DNA from: Marinactinospora thermotolerans DSM 45154
Lineage (GTDB): Bacteria; Actinomycetota; Actinomycetes; Streptosporangiales; Streptosporangiaceae
Direction of reading: 5' to 3'
Length of the DNA: 64,000 nucleotides
Assembly: GCF_900167435.1 (NCBI RefSeq)
Contig: NZ_FUWS01000007.1
Location: 1 to 64,000 of the forward strand
Below are positions 42,222 to 50,493 of this stretch, piece after piece. The notes beneath the pieces are model-generated. The model was not told the DNA's origin, did no database searches, and saw only the letters and a program-made list of their open reading frames with translations. Both the position numbers and the translations under genes were made by a program. Numbering within the stretch: the first letter of the stretch is position 1; every line of letters starts with the position of its first letter.

Positions 42222-43139
42222 TCAGACGCCGATGGGGTGCCAGACGGTCTTGGTCTCCAGGAAGCGCGTCATCCGCTCGATCGGGGGTTTCGCGGCCCAG
42301 TCGGGTGCCGGCCGGGGACGCATGACCCGTTTGAGCGTCGCCGCCGCGCTTTGCTCCAGCTCCGCGGCGAGCCCGCCCGCCCCGGTCAGGTCGAGTCCGT
42401 TGACGTCGGCGTGTGCGGCCAGCGTCGGGGCGAGCTCGGCGGTGCGCCCGGTGAGGATGTTGACGACCCCGCCGGGCAGGTCGGAGGTCGCCAGCACCTC
42501 GGCGAGGGTGATGGCGGGGAGCGGCCGCTCCTCGCTGGCGACGACGACCGCGGTGTTGCCGGTGGCGATCACCGGGGCGACGACCGAGACGAACCCCAGC
42601 AGCGGGTCGTCCTGGGGCGCGAGGACCGCGACCACCCCGCTCGGCTCGGGCGTGGACAGGTTGAAGTAGGGGCCCGAGACCGGGTTGGCGGCCCCGGCCA
42701 CCTGGGCGATCTTGTCGCTCCATCCGGCGTAGTGGACCCAACGGTCCACGGCGGCGTCGACCGCCGTCTCGGCGGAGCGCCGGTCGCCGCCGGTGGCCGC
42801 CGCGACCTCGTCGACGAACTGGGCGCGGCGCCCCTCCAGCATCTCGGCGACCCGGTAGAGGATCTGTCCCCGGTTGTAGGCGGTACGCCCGACCCAGCCC
42901 GCGAACGCCGCCCGCGCGGCGACAACCGCGTCGCGGGCGTCCTTGCGGGAGGCCAGCGCGGCGTTGGCGAGGTGACGGCCGTCAGGGGATGTCACGGGAT
43001 AGGACCTGCCCGATTCCGAGCGCGGGAACGCGCCCTTGACGTAGAGCTTGTAGGTCTTGCGCACCACCAGGCGGGCCGGTTGCGCGGCCGGCTCCCGAAC
43101 GGCCCGCGCCCGTCCCCGCGTCTTGTCGTCCTTACCCAT
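42222..43139 (-). CDS. Short aldehyde dehydrogenase-like protein lacking the catalytic half
   Basis: 305 residues against about 480 for a full enzyme. It keeps the N-terminal coenzyme-binding half (TGNTAVVVASEERPLPAITL, DLPGGVVNILTG) but stops soon after. It has no Cys at all, so the catalytic nucleophile is missing, as is LELGGKGAN. A conserved-looking end (RFLETKTVWHPIGV) follows. ATG 43139 overlaps the stop of the full aldehyde dehydrogenase gene by eight bases. It is intact rather than frameshifted, so a structural or regulatory partner role is plausible; this is inference. Confidence 0.85.
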   Translation of the reverse strand: MGKDDKTRGRARAVREPAAQPARLVVRKTYKLYVKGAFPRSESGRSYPVTSPDGRHLANAALASRKDARDAVVAARAAFAGWVGRTAYNRGQILYRVAEMLEGRRAQFVDEVAAATGGDRRSAETAVDAAVDRWVHYAGWSDKIAQVAGAANPVSGPYFNLSTPEPSGVVAVLAPQDDPLLGFVSVVAPVIATGNTAVVVASEERPLPAITLAEVLATSDLPGGVVNILTGRTAELAPTLAAHADVNGLDLTGAGGLAAELEQSAAATLKRVMRPRPAPDWAAKPPIERMTRFLETKTVWHPIGV

Positions 43140-44574
43140 CGAGGTAGGCCTCCAGCCCGTGTCGCCCGCCCTCACGGCCGTAGCCGGATTCCTTGTAGCC
43201 GCCGAAGGGGCTCGCGGGGTCGAACTTGTTGAACGTGTTGGACCAGACCACGCCGGCGCGCAGCCGGTTCGCGGTCCACAGCATCCGGGACCCCTTCTCC
43301 GTCCACACCCCCGCCGACAGGCCGTAGGGCGTGTTGTTGGCCTTGAGCACCGCCTCCTCGGGGGTGCGGAAGGTCAGGACGGACAGGACCGGACCGAAGA
43401 TCTCCTCGCGCGCGACACGGTGTGCCTGGCTGACGCCGGTGAACACGGTCGGCGCGAACCAGTAGCCGCGTTCGGGCAGGTCGCAGGCAGGGGACCAGGC
43501 GGTGGCCCCCTCCTGCTCGCCGGTGGCGGCGAGGTCGCGGATGCGGGCCAGCTGCGCGGCGGAGTTGATGGCGCCGACGTCGGTGTTCTTGTCCAGCGGG
43601 TCGCCCACGCGCAACCGCTCGATGCGGGCGCGCAGCCGGGGCAGGAACTCCTCGGCGACGGACTCCTGCACCAGCAGGCGCGATCCGGCGCAGCAGACGT
43701 GGCCCTGGTTGAAGAAGATCCCGGTGACCACGCCCTCGACGGCCTGGTCGATGGCCGCGTCGTCGTAGACGATGTTGGCGCCCTTGCCGCCGAGTTCCAG
43801 GGTGAGCCGGCGGTCCGTTCCGGCGACGGTCCGGGCGATCTCACGGCCGACCGCGGTGGACCCGGTGAAGGCGACCTTGTCGGTGCCCGGGTGGGCCACG
43901 AGCGCGCGCCCGGTCGAGGCCGCGCCGGTCACGATGTTGACGACCCCGGGCGGCAGGCCCGCCTCCTGGCAGATCTCCGCGAAGAGCAGCGCGGTCAGCG
44001 GGGTGGTCTCGGCGGGTTTGAGGACGACGGTGTTGCCGGTGGCCAGCGCCGGGGCGATCTTCCAGGCCAGCATGAGCAGCGGGAAGTTCCACGGGATGAC
44101 CTGGGCCGCCACGCCCAACGGCCGCGGCGCGGGCCCCAGCCCCGCGTGCTCCAGCTTGTCGGCCCAGCCGGCGTGGTAGAAGAAGTGCGCCGCCGCCAGG
44201 GGGATGTCGACGTCGCGCGTCTCCTTGATGGGTTTACCGTTGTCCAACGTCTCCAGCACGGCGAGCTCGCGGGCCCGCTCCTGGATGATGCGGCTGATGC
44301 GGAACAGGTATTTGCCCCGCTCGGCCCCCGGCATCGGGCCCCACACCTCCTCGAAGGCGCGACGGGCGGCGCGGACCGCGCGGTCGATGTCGGCCTCGGA
44401 GGCGACCGCGACCTCGGCCAGGGGCTCCTCGTCGGCCGGGTTGAGGGTGGTGATGCGTTCCTCGCCGGAGGCCGGGGTGAACTCACCGTCGATGAACAGG
44501 TCGTAGGAGGACCTGAGGGAGACGACGGCGCGTGACTCCGGCGCGGGCGCGTACTCGAAGATCTCGTCCGCCAT
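43132..44574 (-). CDS. Aldehyde dehydrogenase
   Basis: 480 residues. Catalytic Cys lies in FFNQGHVCCAGSRLLV, the general-base Glu in LELGGKGANIV and the cofactor region in TGSTAVGREIARTVAG. PFGGYKESGYGREGG is near the C-terminus. It oxidises an aldehyde with NAD(P). Directly after deoC (three-base gap), the natural substrate is acetaldehyde released by DeoC; this is inferred from context. Its 3' end overlaps the start of a shorter, catalytically degenerate paralogue. Confidence 0.93.
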   Translation of the reverse strand: MADEIFEYAPAPESRAVVSLRSSYDLFIDGEFTPASGEERITTLNPADEEPLAEVAVASEADIDRAVRAARRAFEEVWGPMPGAERGKYLFRISRIIQERARELAVLETLDNGKPIKETRDVDIPLAAAHFFYHAGWADKLEHAGLGPAPRPLGVAAQVIPWNFPLLMLAWKIAPALATGNTVVLKPAETTPLTALLFAEICQEAGLPPGVVNIVTGAASTGRALVAHPGTDKVAFTGSTAVGREIARTVAGTDRRLTLELGGKGANIVYDDAAIDQAVEGVVTGIFFNQGHVCCAGSRLLVQESVAEEFLPRLRARIERLRVGDPLDKNTDVGAINSAAQLARIRDLAATGEQEGATAWSPACDLPERGYWFAPTVFTGVSQAHRVAREEIFGPVLSVLTFRTPEEAVLKANNTPYGLSAGVWTEKGSRMLWTANRLRAGVVWSNTFNKFDPASPFGGYKESGYGREGGRHGLEAYLDG

Positions 44575-44577
44575 CGC

Positions 44578-45528
44578 CTAGTCCAGGGTGTAGTAGTCGG
44601 GTCCGGCGTAGACGCCGGTGGACAGCTTGGCCCGCTGCATGAGCAGGTCGTTGAGGAGGCTGGAGGCGCCCAACCGGAACAGCGCCGGATCCAGCCACGC
44701 GGCCCCCGCGACCTCGTTGACCAGGACCAGGTAGCGGATGGCGTCCTTGGTGGTGCGGATGCCCCCGGCCGGTTTGACCCCGACCCTGCGGCCGGTGAGC
44801 GCGTGGAAGTCGCGGACGGCCTCCAGCATGACCAGGGTGACCGGCGGGGTGGCGGCCGGGGAGACCTTGCCGGTGGAGGTCTTGATGAAGTCGGCGCCCG
44901 CGTGCATGGCCAGCCAGGAGGCGCGGCGCACGTTGTCGTAGGTGACGAGCTCCCCGGTCTCCAGGATGACCTTGAGGTGGGCGCCGGCGCAGGCGTCCTT
45001 GACCGCGACGATCTGGTCGAAGACGGCGCGGTAGTCGCCGGCGAGGAAGGCGCCGCGGTCGATGACCATGTCGATCTCGGAGGCGCCGTCGGCGACCGCG
45101 CGGCGGGTGTCGGACAGTTTGGCCGCCAAGGGGGAGCGCCCGGAGGGGAACGCGGTGGCCACCGACGCCACCGCGACCCCGGTGTCGGCGAGCGCCTCGA
45201 CGGCGACCGCGACCAGGTCGGGGTAGACGCACACGGCGGCGACCGGGGGAACCGACCGGTCCGCGGGGTCGGGGTGGGCGGCCTTGACCGCCAGCGAGCG
45301 GACCTTGCCGGGCGTGTCGGCGCCCTCCAGGGTGGTCAGGTCGACCATGCGGATGGCGAGGTCGATGGCCTGGGCCTTGGCGGTCGTCTTGACCGACCGC
45401 GTGGCGAGCTGGGCGGCGCGCTCGCGGGCGCCCACCTCGTCGACCCCGGGGAGTCCATGCAAATAGGCCCGCAGCGACGTGTTGGACGCCGCGATGTCGG
45501 GCGCGGGTGTGGTGCTGGGCACGGCCAC
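44578..45528 (-). CDS. deoC: Deoxyribose-phosphate aldolase
   Basis: About 316 residues. The Schiff-base lysine lies in DFIKTSTGK, with GVKPAGGIRTTKDAIRYLVL as the second active-site lysine region and EIDMVIDRGAF upstream. It splits 2-deoxyribose-5-phosphate to glyceraldehyde-3-phosphate and acetaldehyde. The start is uncertain; GTG 45528 is the likeliest because upstream codons are Arg-rich and unlike coding sequence. It leads a deoC - aldehyde dehydrogenase - short aldehyde dehydrogenase operon. Confidence 0.92.
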   Translation of the reverse strand: MAVPSTTPAPDIAASNTSLRAYLHGLPGVDEVGARERAAQLATRSVKTTAKAQAIDLAIRMVDLTTLEGADTPGKVRSLAVKAAHPDPADRSVPPVAAVCVYPDLVAVAVEALADTGVAVASVATAFPSGRSPLAAKLSDTRRAVADGASEIDMVIDRGAFLAGDYRAVFDQIVAVKDACAGAHLKVILETGELVTYDNVRRASWLAMHAGADFIKTSTGKVSPAATPPVTLVMLEAVRDFHALTGRRVGVKPAGGIRTTKDAIRYLVLVNEVAGAAWLDPALFRLGASSLLNDLLMQRAKLSTGVYAGPDYYTLD

Positions 45529-45671
45529 CTCGATCGTTCGGCTTCTCAGCAGCGACCACCCTAACCCGCGCCGGTCTCCTCCGGCCCGCCGGCGTCGCCG
45601 ACGCCGCGCCTCCCACGCCCCGGAGGAGGACCTAGGCTGGGACGAAGGTGCCACGAGGGTGAGGAGGGGCC

Positions 45672-46364
45672 ATGGCGGAGTTGCGGATCTCGTCGCACGA
45701 CGGTCTCGATCTGCGCAGGCTCGCGACGGCGTTGGCCGAGTCGCAGGGCTGGCCCCGCGACCGCGTGGGCATCTGGGACAACCGCGACGGCAGCGTCGTC
45801 CTGACCGTCGACGACGCGCTGCTCCAGACGGCCGAACCCGACCCGCTGAACACCCCGGTGCACACGCGCAGCGACGTGCACCGCGCCTGTGAGCTGCTAC
45901 GCCGACGCGACACCTCGCTGCGGGGCGTCGACTTCGGCCGGATGCGCGCCGAGGCGGCCCGCTTCTTCTCGGCCGGCTGGACGATCGCCGACCTGCTGCA
46001 CGCGCTCAGCCATCGCCCCGACGGGCAGCCCTGGCCGCGCGGCGAGGGCTACCAGGGCGAGGAGTGGCTGGAGCACCGGTTGCGCAACTGGAAGACGCCG
46101 ACCGGAGACATCCGGCCGTCGGTGTCGCAGGAGAGCGCGCAGCTGCGGATCGTGGGCCGTGTCGGGCTGCCGGAGGACCTCGGCCTCCCCGACGACCAGC
46201 CGCGGACGCGCCAGGCCGCCCGGCCCGAGGTGGCGCGCGCGGCCGCCGACGACGCCCGCCGGCTGATGCGCGCCCACACCCGCACGACCAGCAACGCGCT
46301 GGAGCATCGCGAACGCACCGCGGCCCGCATCACCCGGGCCGACCCGTCCCCGTCCGCCGGCTGA
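45672..46364 (+). CDS. Hypothetical protein, 230 aa
   Basis: ATG 45672 with GAGGAGGGG just upstream and strong G/C third positions support a real gene. I do not recognise the family. It is a soluble, Arg- and Trp-containing protein. A central GWTIADLLHALSHRPDGQPW and EEWLEHRLRNWKTPTGDIRP stretch looks like a helical nucleic-acid-associated domain, but this is only an impression. The C-terminal third is a long Arg/Ala-rich helix (about 180-225). It is divergent from deoC and convergent with the HAD phosphatase gene. Confidence 0.7.
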   Translation: MAELRISSHDGLDLRRLATALAESQGWPRDRVGIWDNRDGSVVLTVDDALLQTAEPDPLNTPVHTRSDVHRACELLRRRDTSLRGVDFGRMRAEAARFFSAGWTIADLLHALSHRPDGQPWPRGEGYQGEEWLEHRLRNWKTPTGDIRPSVSQESAQLRIVGRVGLPEDLGLPDDQPRTRQAARPEVARAAADDARRLMRAHTRTTSNALEHRERTAARITRADPSPSAG

Positions 46365-46384
46365 CCCGGCCGTCGGCGGGCACC

Positions 46385-47068
46385 TCAACCGAACAGGTCG
46401 ACGAGGGCCGCGAGTCCGGTGACCCGTCGGAAGCGGTCGTCCTCCTCGGGCAGGTCGTCGTGTCCGCCGGTGGCCGGTGCCACGAGGACCGCCCCCATCC
46501 CGGCCGCCAGCGCGGGCCAGACGTCGGTCTGCGCGGTGTCGCCGACCACCCAGGTGTCGGCGGGGTCGAGGTGGTGGCCCTGCGCGAAGGCCAGGTAGGT
46601 GGCGGGGTCCTTCTGGCGGACGTTGCCGATTCCGGCGAACATCGGGGCGAGCCCCGAGGCCTCGATCTTCGCGCCCTGCTCGGCCGGGGCGCCCTGGGCC
46701 AGGAGGAACAGCCGGTTGTCCGCGGCCAGCGCGGTCAGCGTCGGCGAGGCGTCGGCGACGAGGCGAAGCGCGCGGTCGCGGACGGGCGCGCAGGTCCGTT
46801 CCAGGGCGATGCGGTCGGCCTCGGTGGGCGCCGAGTCCGGGCGTAGACGGGCCAGGCAGTCGGTGAGGCTACGCTCGAAGACCCCGGCGCGGTAGCCGTG
46901 CGTGGCGGAGTTGAGGCGCTGGGCCTCGTCGAGGATCTCGCGCACCTGCCCGGGAGAGAGCCCCGGCCGGACGAGGTGGCGGACGAAGAGGTCGATTCCC
47001 CGGGCGAAGGTCTCCCCCTCCCGCCACAGGGTGCCGTCCGCGTCGAAGATCAGGTTGCGCCGTCCCAC
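46385..47068 (-). CDS. HAD family hydrolase
   Basis: 227 residues. Motif I is LIFDADGTLW (nucleophile Asp9, acid Asp11). DTWVVGDTAQTDVWPALAAG is motif IV, and QGAPAEQGAKIEASGLAPMF gives the motif II/III region. It is probably a phosphatase of unknown small-molecule substrate. GTG 47068 has GAGGAG six bases upstream. It converges with the gene at 45672 and lies 132 bases downstream of the catalase gene. Confidence 0.88.
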   Translation of the reverse strand: MGRRNLIFDADGTLWREGETFARGIDLFVRHLVRPGLSPGQVREILDEAQRLNSATHGYRAGVFERSLTDCLARLRPDSAPTEADRIALERTCAPVRDRALRLVADASPTLTALAADNRLFLLAQGAPAEQGAKIEASGLAPMFAGIGNVRQKDPATYLAFAQGHHLDPADTWVVGDTAQTDVWPALAAGMGAVLVAPATGGHDDLPEEDDRFRRVTGLAALVDLFG

Positions 47069-47200
47069 GCCGCTCCTCCTCAGCCGTGCCTGCGGGCGCC
47101 CCCATCATCCCCGGCGCATCCGGGGGAAAACCGGTCTTCGGTGACCGGGGAGGGGACGAACGGCCCGGTCCGGGAGCCGGGGTCCCGGCCCGGGCGCGTC

Positions 47201-49321
47201 TCAGGCGGGAACCGACGCCACGTCGCGGTCCCACACGCGGTGGCGGGCCAGCAGGGAGGCGAAGGTCTCGTGGAACTCCCTGTCGTCGCCGTTGCGGTGG
47301 GTGACGACCCCCTGGTCGGTGACGATGCCGTCGCCTCCGCCGGCGAGCCGCAGTTCCGGCAGTGGCAGCCTGGCGATCACGTCCACGCCCGCGCCCATCG
47401 CCGCGATCGGTTTGGCGTGCTTGAACGCCTCGATCACATAGAACTTCGCCAGCCCGTCGGCGGCCAGCGCCGCGGCGCCCTCCACTCCCCCGGGCACGAC
47501 GACCGCGTCGTAGAGCACCGACGCCATGGTGTTGATGGCGTGGTCGACCTCCAGCGTCCCGCCGTCGCTGGTGGTCACCGTGCCCTCGGTGGGTGCCAGC
47601 ACTTCGACGGTCGCGCCCTTGGCGGCCATCGCCTCGCGCAGGGCGGTGACGCCCTTGGCGTCGACACCGTCGGCCGCGAGGAGGGCGATCTTGCGGGTGC
47701 TGATGGTGTCCATGGCCGTGTTGGCCTGGCTGAGCGCGGGCGAGGAGGCCCCGTGGTTGGGTTTGACCTCGCGCTCGGGCGGCGTGACACCGATGCCCTT
47801 GGCGATGCGCACGGCCATCTCGTGGTCGACGTTGTTGAGGTTGGCGACGACCCGCTCCCGGACCGACTTCTCGTCGCACTTGTTCAGCTCGAACTGGAAG
47901 GCGGCGATCATGTGCTCCCGTTCCCAGTCGGCGAGGCTGTTGTAGAACAGCGTGGCCTGCGAGTAGTGGTCCTGGAAGCTGTCACTGCGCTTGCGGATCT
48001 TGTGCCCGTCGACCCGCTCCTGGTAGTGCCGGAAAAGCCCCTCGGTGTCATCGGAGATGTAGGGGCAGCCGCCGCCCAGGGAGTTGGGGAAGTAGTTGGT
48101 GCGCCCGCGGTGGACGCGGCGCTGGTTGTAGCCGTCACGCTGGTTGTTGGAGACCTCGGCGAGCGGACGGTTGACCGGGATCTGCTGGAAGTTCGGCCCG
48201 CCCAGGCGGATGAGCTGGGTGTCGAGGTAGGAGAAGTTGCGGGCCTGCAACAGCGGGTCGTTGGTGAAGTCGATCCCGGGGACGATGTTGCCCGTGCAGA
48301 ACGCGACCTGCTCGGTCTCGGCGAAGAAGTTGTCGGGGTTACGGTTGAGCACCATCTTGCCGATGGGCGTGACCGGAACCCGCTCCTCGGGGATGATCTT
48401 CGTGGCGTCGAGCAGGTCGAAGTCAAAGGCGAACTCGTCGCTTTCAGGCACGATCTGCACGCCCAGCTCGAACTCGGGGTAGTCGCCCTTCTCGATCGCC
48501 TCCCACAGGTCACGGCGGTTGTAGTCGGGGTCCTTGCCCGCGATCTTCTGGGTCTCGTCCCAGACCAGGGAGTGCGTGCCCAGCTTCGGCTTCCAGTGGA
48601 ACTTCACGAAGGTGCCCACACCGTCGGCGTTGACGAAGCGGAAGGTGTGGACGCCGAACCCCTGCATCATCCGGTAGCTGCGCGGCAGCGCCCGGTCCGA
48701 CATCACCCACATCATCATGTGCGTGGTCTCGGGTTGGAGTCCCACGAAGTCCCACAGGTTGTCGTGGGCCGACTGGGCCTGAGGGATCTCGTTGTGCGGT
48801 TCCGGCTTGACCGCGTGCACGAAGTCGGGGAACTTGATGCCGTCCTGGATGAAGAACACCGGGATGTTGTTGCCCACCAGGTCGAAGTTGCCGTGCCGGG
48901 TGTAGAACTTCGTGGCGAAGCCCCGGACATCGCGAACGGTGTCGGCGGAGCCGCGGAAACCGGCGACCGTGGAGAAGCGGACGAAGACCGGTGTGCGCTG
49001 CGAGGGGTCGCTGAGGAAGTCGGCGCAGGTGTAGCGGGACATGGACTCATAGGGCTGGAAGTAGCCGTAGGCTCCGGAACCACGGGCGTGCACGACCCGC
49101 TCGGGGATGCGCTCGTGGTCGAAGTGGGTGATCTTCTCGCGGAGGTGGAAGTCCTCCAGGATGGTCGGTCCCCGTTCCCCGGCCTTCAGCGAGTTGTCGG
49201 TGTCCTCCACCCGGACACCGGTCTCGGTGGTGAGAGGGCCGCTGGAGTCGGTGCGGTACCGCTCCAGCTGCTGGTCCTTCTCGTCGCGTGCGGGATCGGT
49301 CTTGCGCTGCGCGTCGGGCAT
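47201..49321 (-). CDS. katE: Large-subunit catalase KatE (HPII type)
   Basis: 706 residues, a clade-2 catalase. The haem-side His78 lies in VVHARGSGAYGYF, the catalytic Asn in LVGNNIPVFF and the haem-ligating Tyr in FSYLDTQLIRLG. After the catalase core, a flavodoxin/DJ-1-like C-terminal domain (about 545-706) has KIALLAADGVDAKGV and VVVPGGVEGAAAL. It breaks hydrogen peroxide to water and oxygen in the cytoplasm. GAGGTGG precedes ATG 49321. No dedicated regulator is adjacent except a divergent TetR gene 480 bases away. Confidence 0.95.
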   Translation of the reverse strand: MPDAQRKTDPARDEKDQQLERYRTDSSGPLTTETGVRVEDTDNSLKAGERGPTILEDFHLREKITHFDHERIPERVVHARGSGAYGYFQPYESMSRYTCADFLSDPSQRTPVFVRFSTVAGFRGSADTVRDVRGFATKFYTRHGNFDLVGNNIPVFFIQDGIKFPDFVHAVKPEPHNEIPQAQSAHDNLWDFVGLQPETTHMMMWVMSDRALPRSYRMMQGFGVHTFRFVNADGVGTFVKFHWKPKLGTHSLVWDETQKIAGKDPDYNRRDLWEAIEKGDYPEFELGVQIVPESDEFAFDFDLLDATKIIPEERVPVTPIGKMVLNRNPDNFFAETEQVAFCTGNIVPGIDFTNDPLLQARNFSYLDTQLIRLGGPNFQQIPVNRPLAEVSNNQRDGYNQRRVHRGRTNYFPNSLGGGCPYISDDTEGLFRHYQERVDGHKIRKRSDSFQDHYSQATLFYNSLADWEREHMIAAFQFELNKCDEKSVRERVVANLNNVDHEMAVRIAKGIGVTPPEREVKPNHGASSPALSQANTAMDTISTRKIALLAADGVDAKGVTALREAMAAKGATVEVLAPTEGTVTTSDGGTLEVDHAINTMASVLYDAVVVPGGVEGAAALAADGLAKFYVIEAFKHAKPIAAMGAGVDVIARLPLPELRLAGGGDGIVTDQGVVTHRNGDDREFHETFASLLARHRVWDRDVASVPA

Positions 49322-49703
49322 GGTGCCACCTCGTGGTGTGGGGTTGTCGTTCCGCCCGCTACGTCTGACCGATTCACCGCGAAGCGAACCATCCTCCTGT
49401 TACCGGCTTCCGTAGTTTTTTCTTGACTTTCCCCAGGTCACGGACAGGGTGCGGCCACGCCGTTCGCGCCGCGCGGCCACGCCCCGGGCCACGGCCGATG
49501 CGGACCGCGCCCCCGAACGGGCATTCGCCGGCCAGACGTCGCCGCCCGCGCTCTCGGGACGGTGGCCTCCCCCTGTGGGTCGAGGCGGTCCCCGCCGGAT
49601 CGCCGTGGCGGCGGCGCCCCGGCGGAACACGCTCCCCGTACCGGTGACCGCTGGATCCGCCGGGCATCGGCCCCCACCAGGACCACGACGGCGGGACAGA
49701 CGG
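49322..49703. other. Intergenic region between catalase and TetR genes
   Basis: The gap between divergent genes is 479 bases. No gene is supported: open frames here are Arg/Pro-rich with no domain or ribosome-binding site. An AT-rich patch near 49410-49435 would lie upstream of katE and may hold its promoter, but I see no clean -35/-10 pair. Confidence 0.4.
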
Positions 49704-49734
49704 GACAGAACTGTCAGCGGCCGACCATTGACAG
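49704..49734. promoter_or_regulatory. Nested inverted repeats upstream of the TetR gene
   Basis: GACAG-AA-CTGTC (49704-49715) overlaps CTGTCA-N12-TGACAG (49711-49734). These lie 67 bases before the TetR start at 49801 and are typical in size for TetR autoregulation. An extended -10-like TGTATTCT follows at 49760-49767. Confidence 0.4.
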
Positions 49735-49800
49735 CCCATGCCCCGCTGGTCGACGCAGGTGTATTCTCGCCGCCAAGAAGGCGAACGGGAGGTGACGGCG

Positions 49801-50451
49801 GTGACGACCCTGACGGAACCTCCCGCCCGTGCCGGTCTACGCGAGCGCAAGAAGGCCATGACCCGTGACGCGCTGATCGACGCGGCCCTGCGCCTGTTCG
49901 CCGAGCGCGGCTTCGACGCGACCACCACCGAGGAGGTCGCCGCCTCCGTCAACGTCTCCCAACGCACCTTCTTCCGCTACTTCGCCGGTAAGGAGGACGT
50001 CGTCCTCGCCGTGGACGCGGAAACCGCCGAGACCATGCACGCCAAGCTCGCCGGGCGCCCCGCCGAAGAGCACCCCTTCACCGCCCTGCGCGGGGCGTTC
50101 CTGGAGACCTGGGGCGAGATGGACGAGCCGGCCCTCCACCGGCACTCGGTGGCCGGACGGCTGATCGGCTCCTGTCCCCAGCTCCTGGCCGCCCACCTGC
50201 GTCAGGTCAACGAACACCAGGATCGCGCCGCCGAGGCGATCGCCCGGCGCACCGGTGTGGACCCGCGGATCGACCCGCGTCCACGGCTGGTGGCCGCCGC
50301 GTTCGCCTCCATGGCCCGTCTGGCCCACAGCATGTGGTGCGAGACCGGATGCGGGGACGTCTCCGACCTCCTCCGCATCTTTGAGCGGTGCTTCGACCAC
50401 CTCGGTGCGACGATCACCGAACCGTGGCGGGACCTCGAAGCGATGGTGTGA
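49801..50451 (+). CDS. TetR family transcriptional regulator
   Basis: 216 residues. The helix-turn-helix is EEVAASVNVSQRTFFRYFAG, the form with RTFFRYF common in actinobacterial TetR regulators. The C-terminal domain is helical. GTG 49801 is chosen for GGGAGG seven bases upstream. It converges with the FUSC-type exporter gene and is divergent from katE. Regulation of the exporter is possible but cannot be shown from position. Confidence 0.92.
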   Translation: MTTLTEPPARAGLRERKKAMTRDALIDAALRLFAERGFDATTTEEVAASVNVSQRTFFRYFAGKEDVVLAVDAETAETMHAKLAGRPAEEHPFTALRGAFLETWGEMDEPALHRHSVAGRLIGSCPQLLAAHLRQVNEHQDRAAEAIARRTGVDPRIDPRPRLVAAAFASMARLAHSMWCETGCGDVSDLLRIFERCFDHLGATITEPWRDLEAMV

Positions 50452-50463
50452 CCGGCACCGTGG

Positions 50464-50492
50464 CCGCCGGCGCGGGGTGAGGGCGCCGACGG
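50464..50492. terminator. Hairpin between convergent TetR and exporter genes
   Basis: CCGCCGGCGC pairs with GCGCCGACGG with one mismatch over a 9-base loop, inside the 42-base gap between the two stop codons. Confidence 0.45.
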
Positions 50493-50493
50493 A

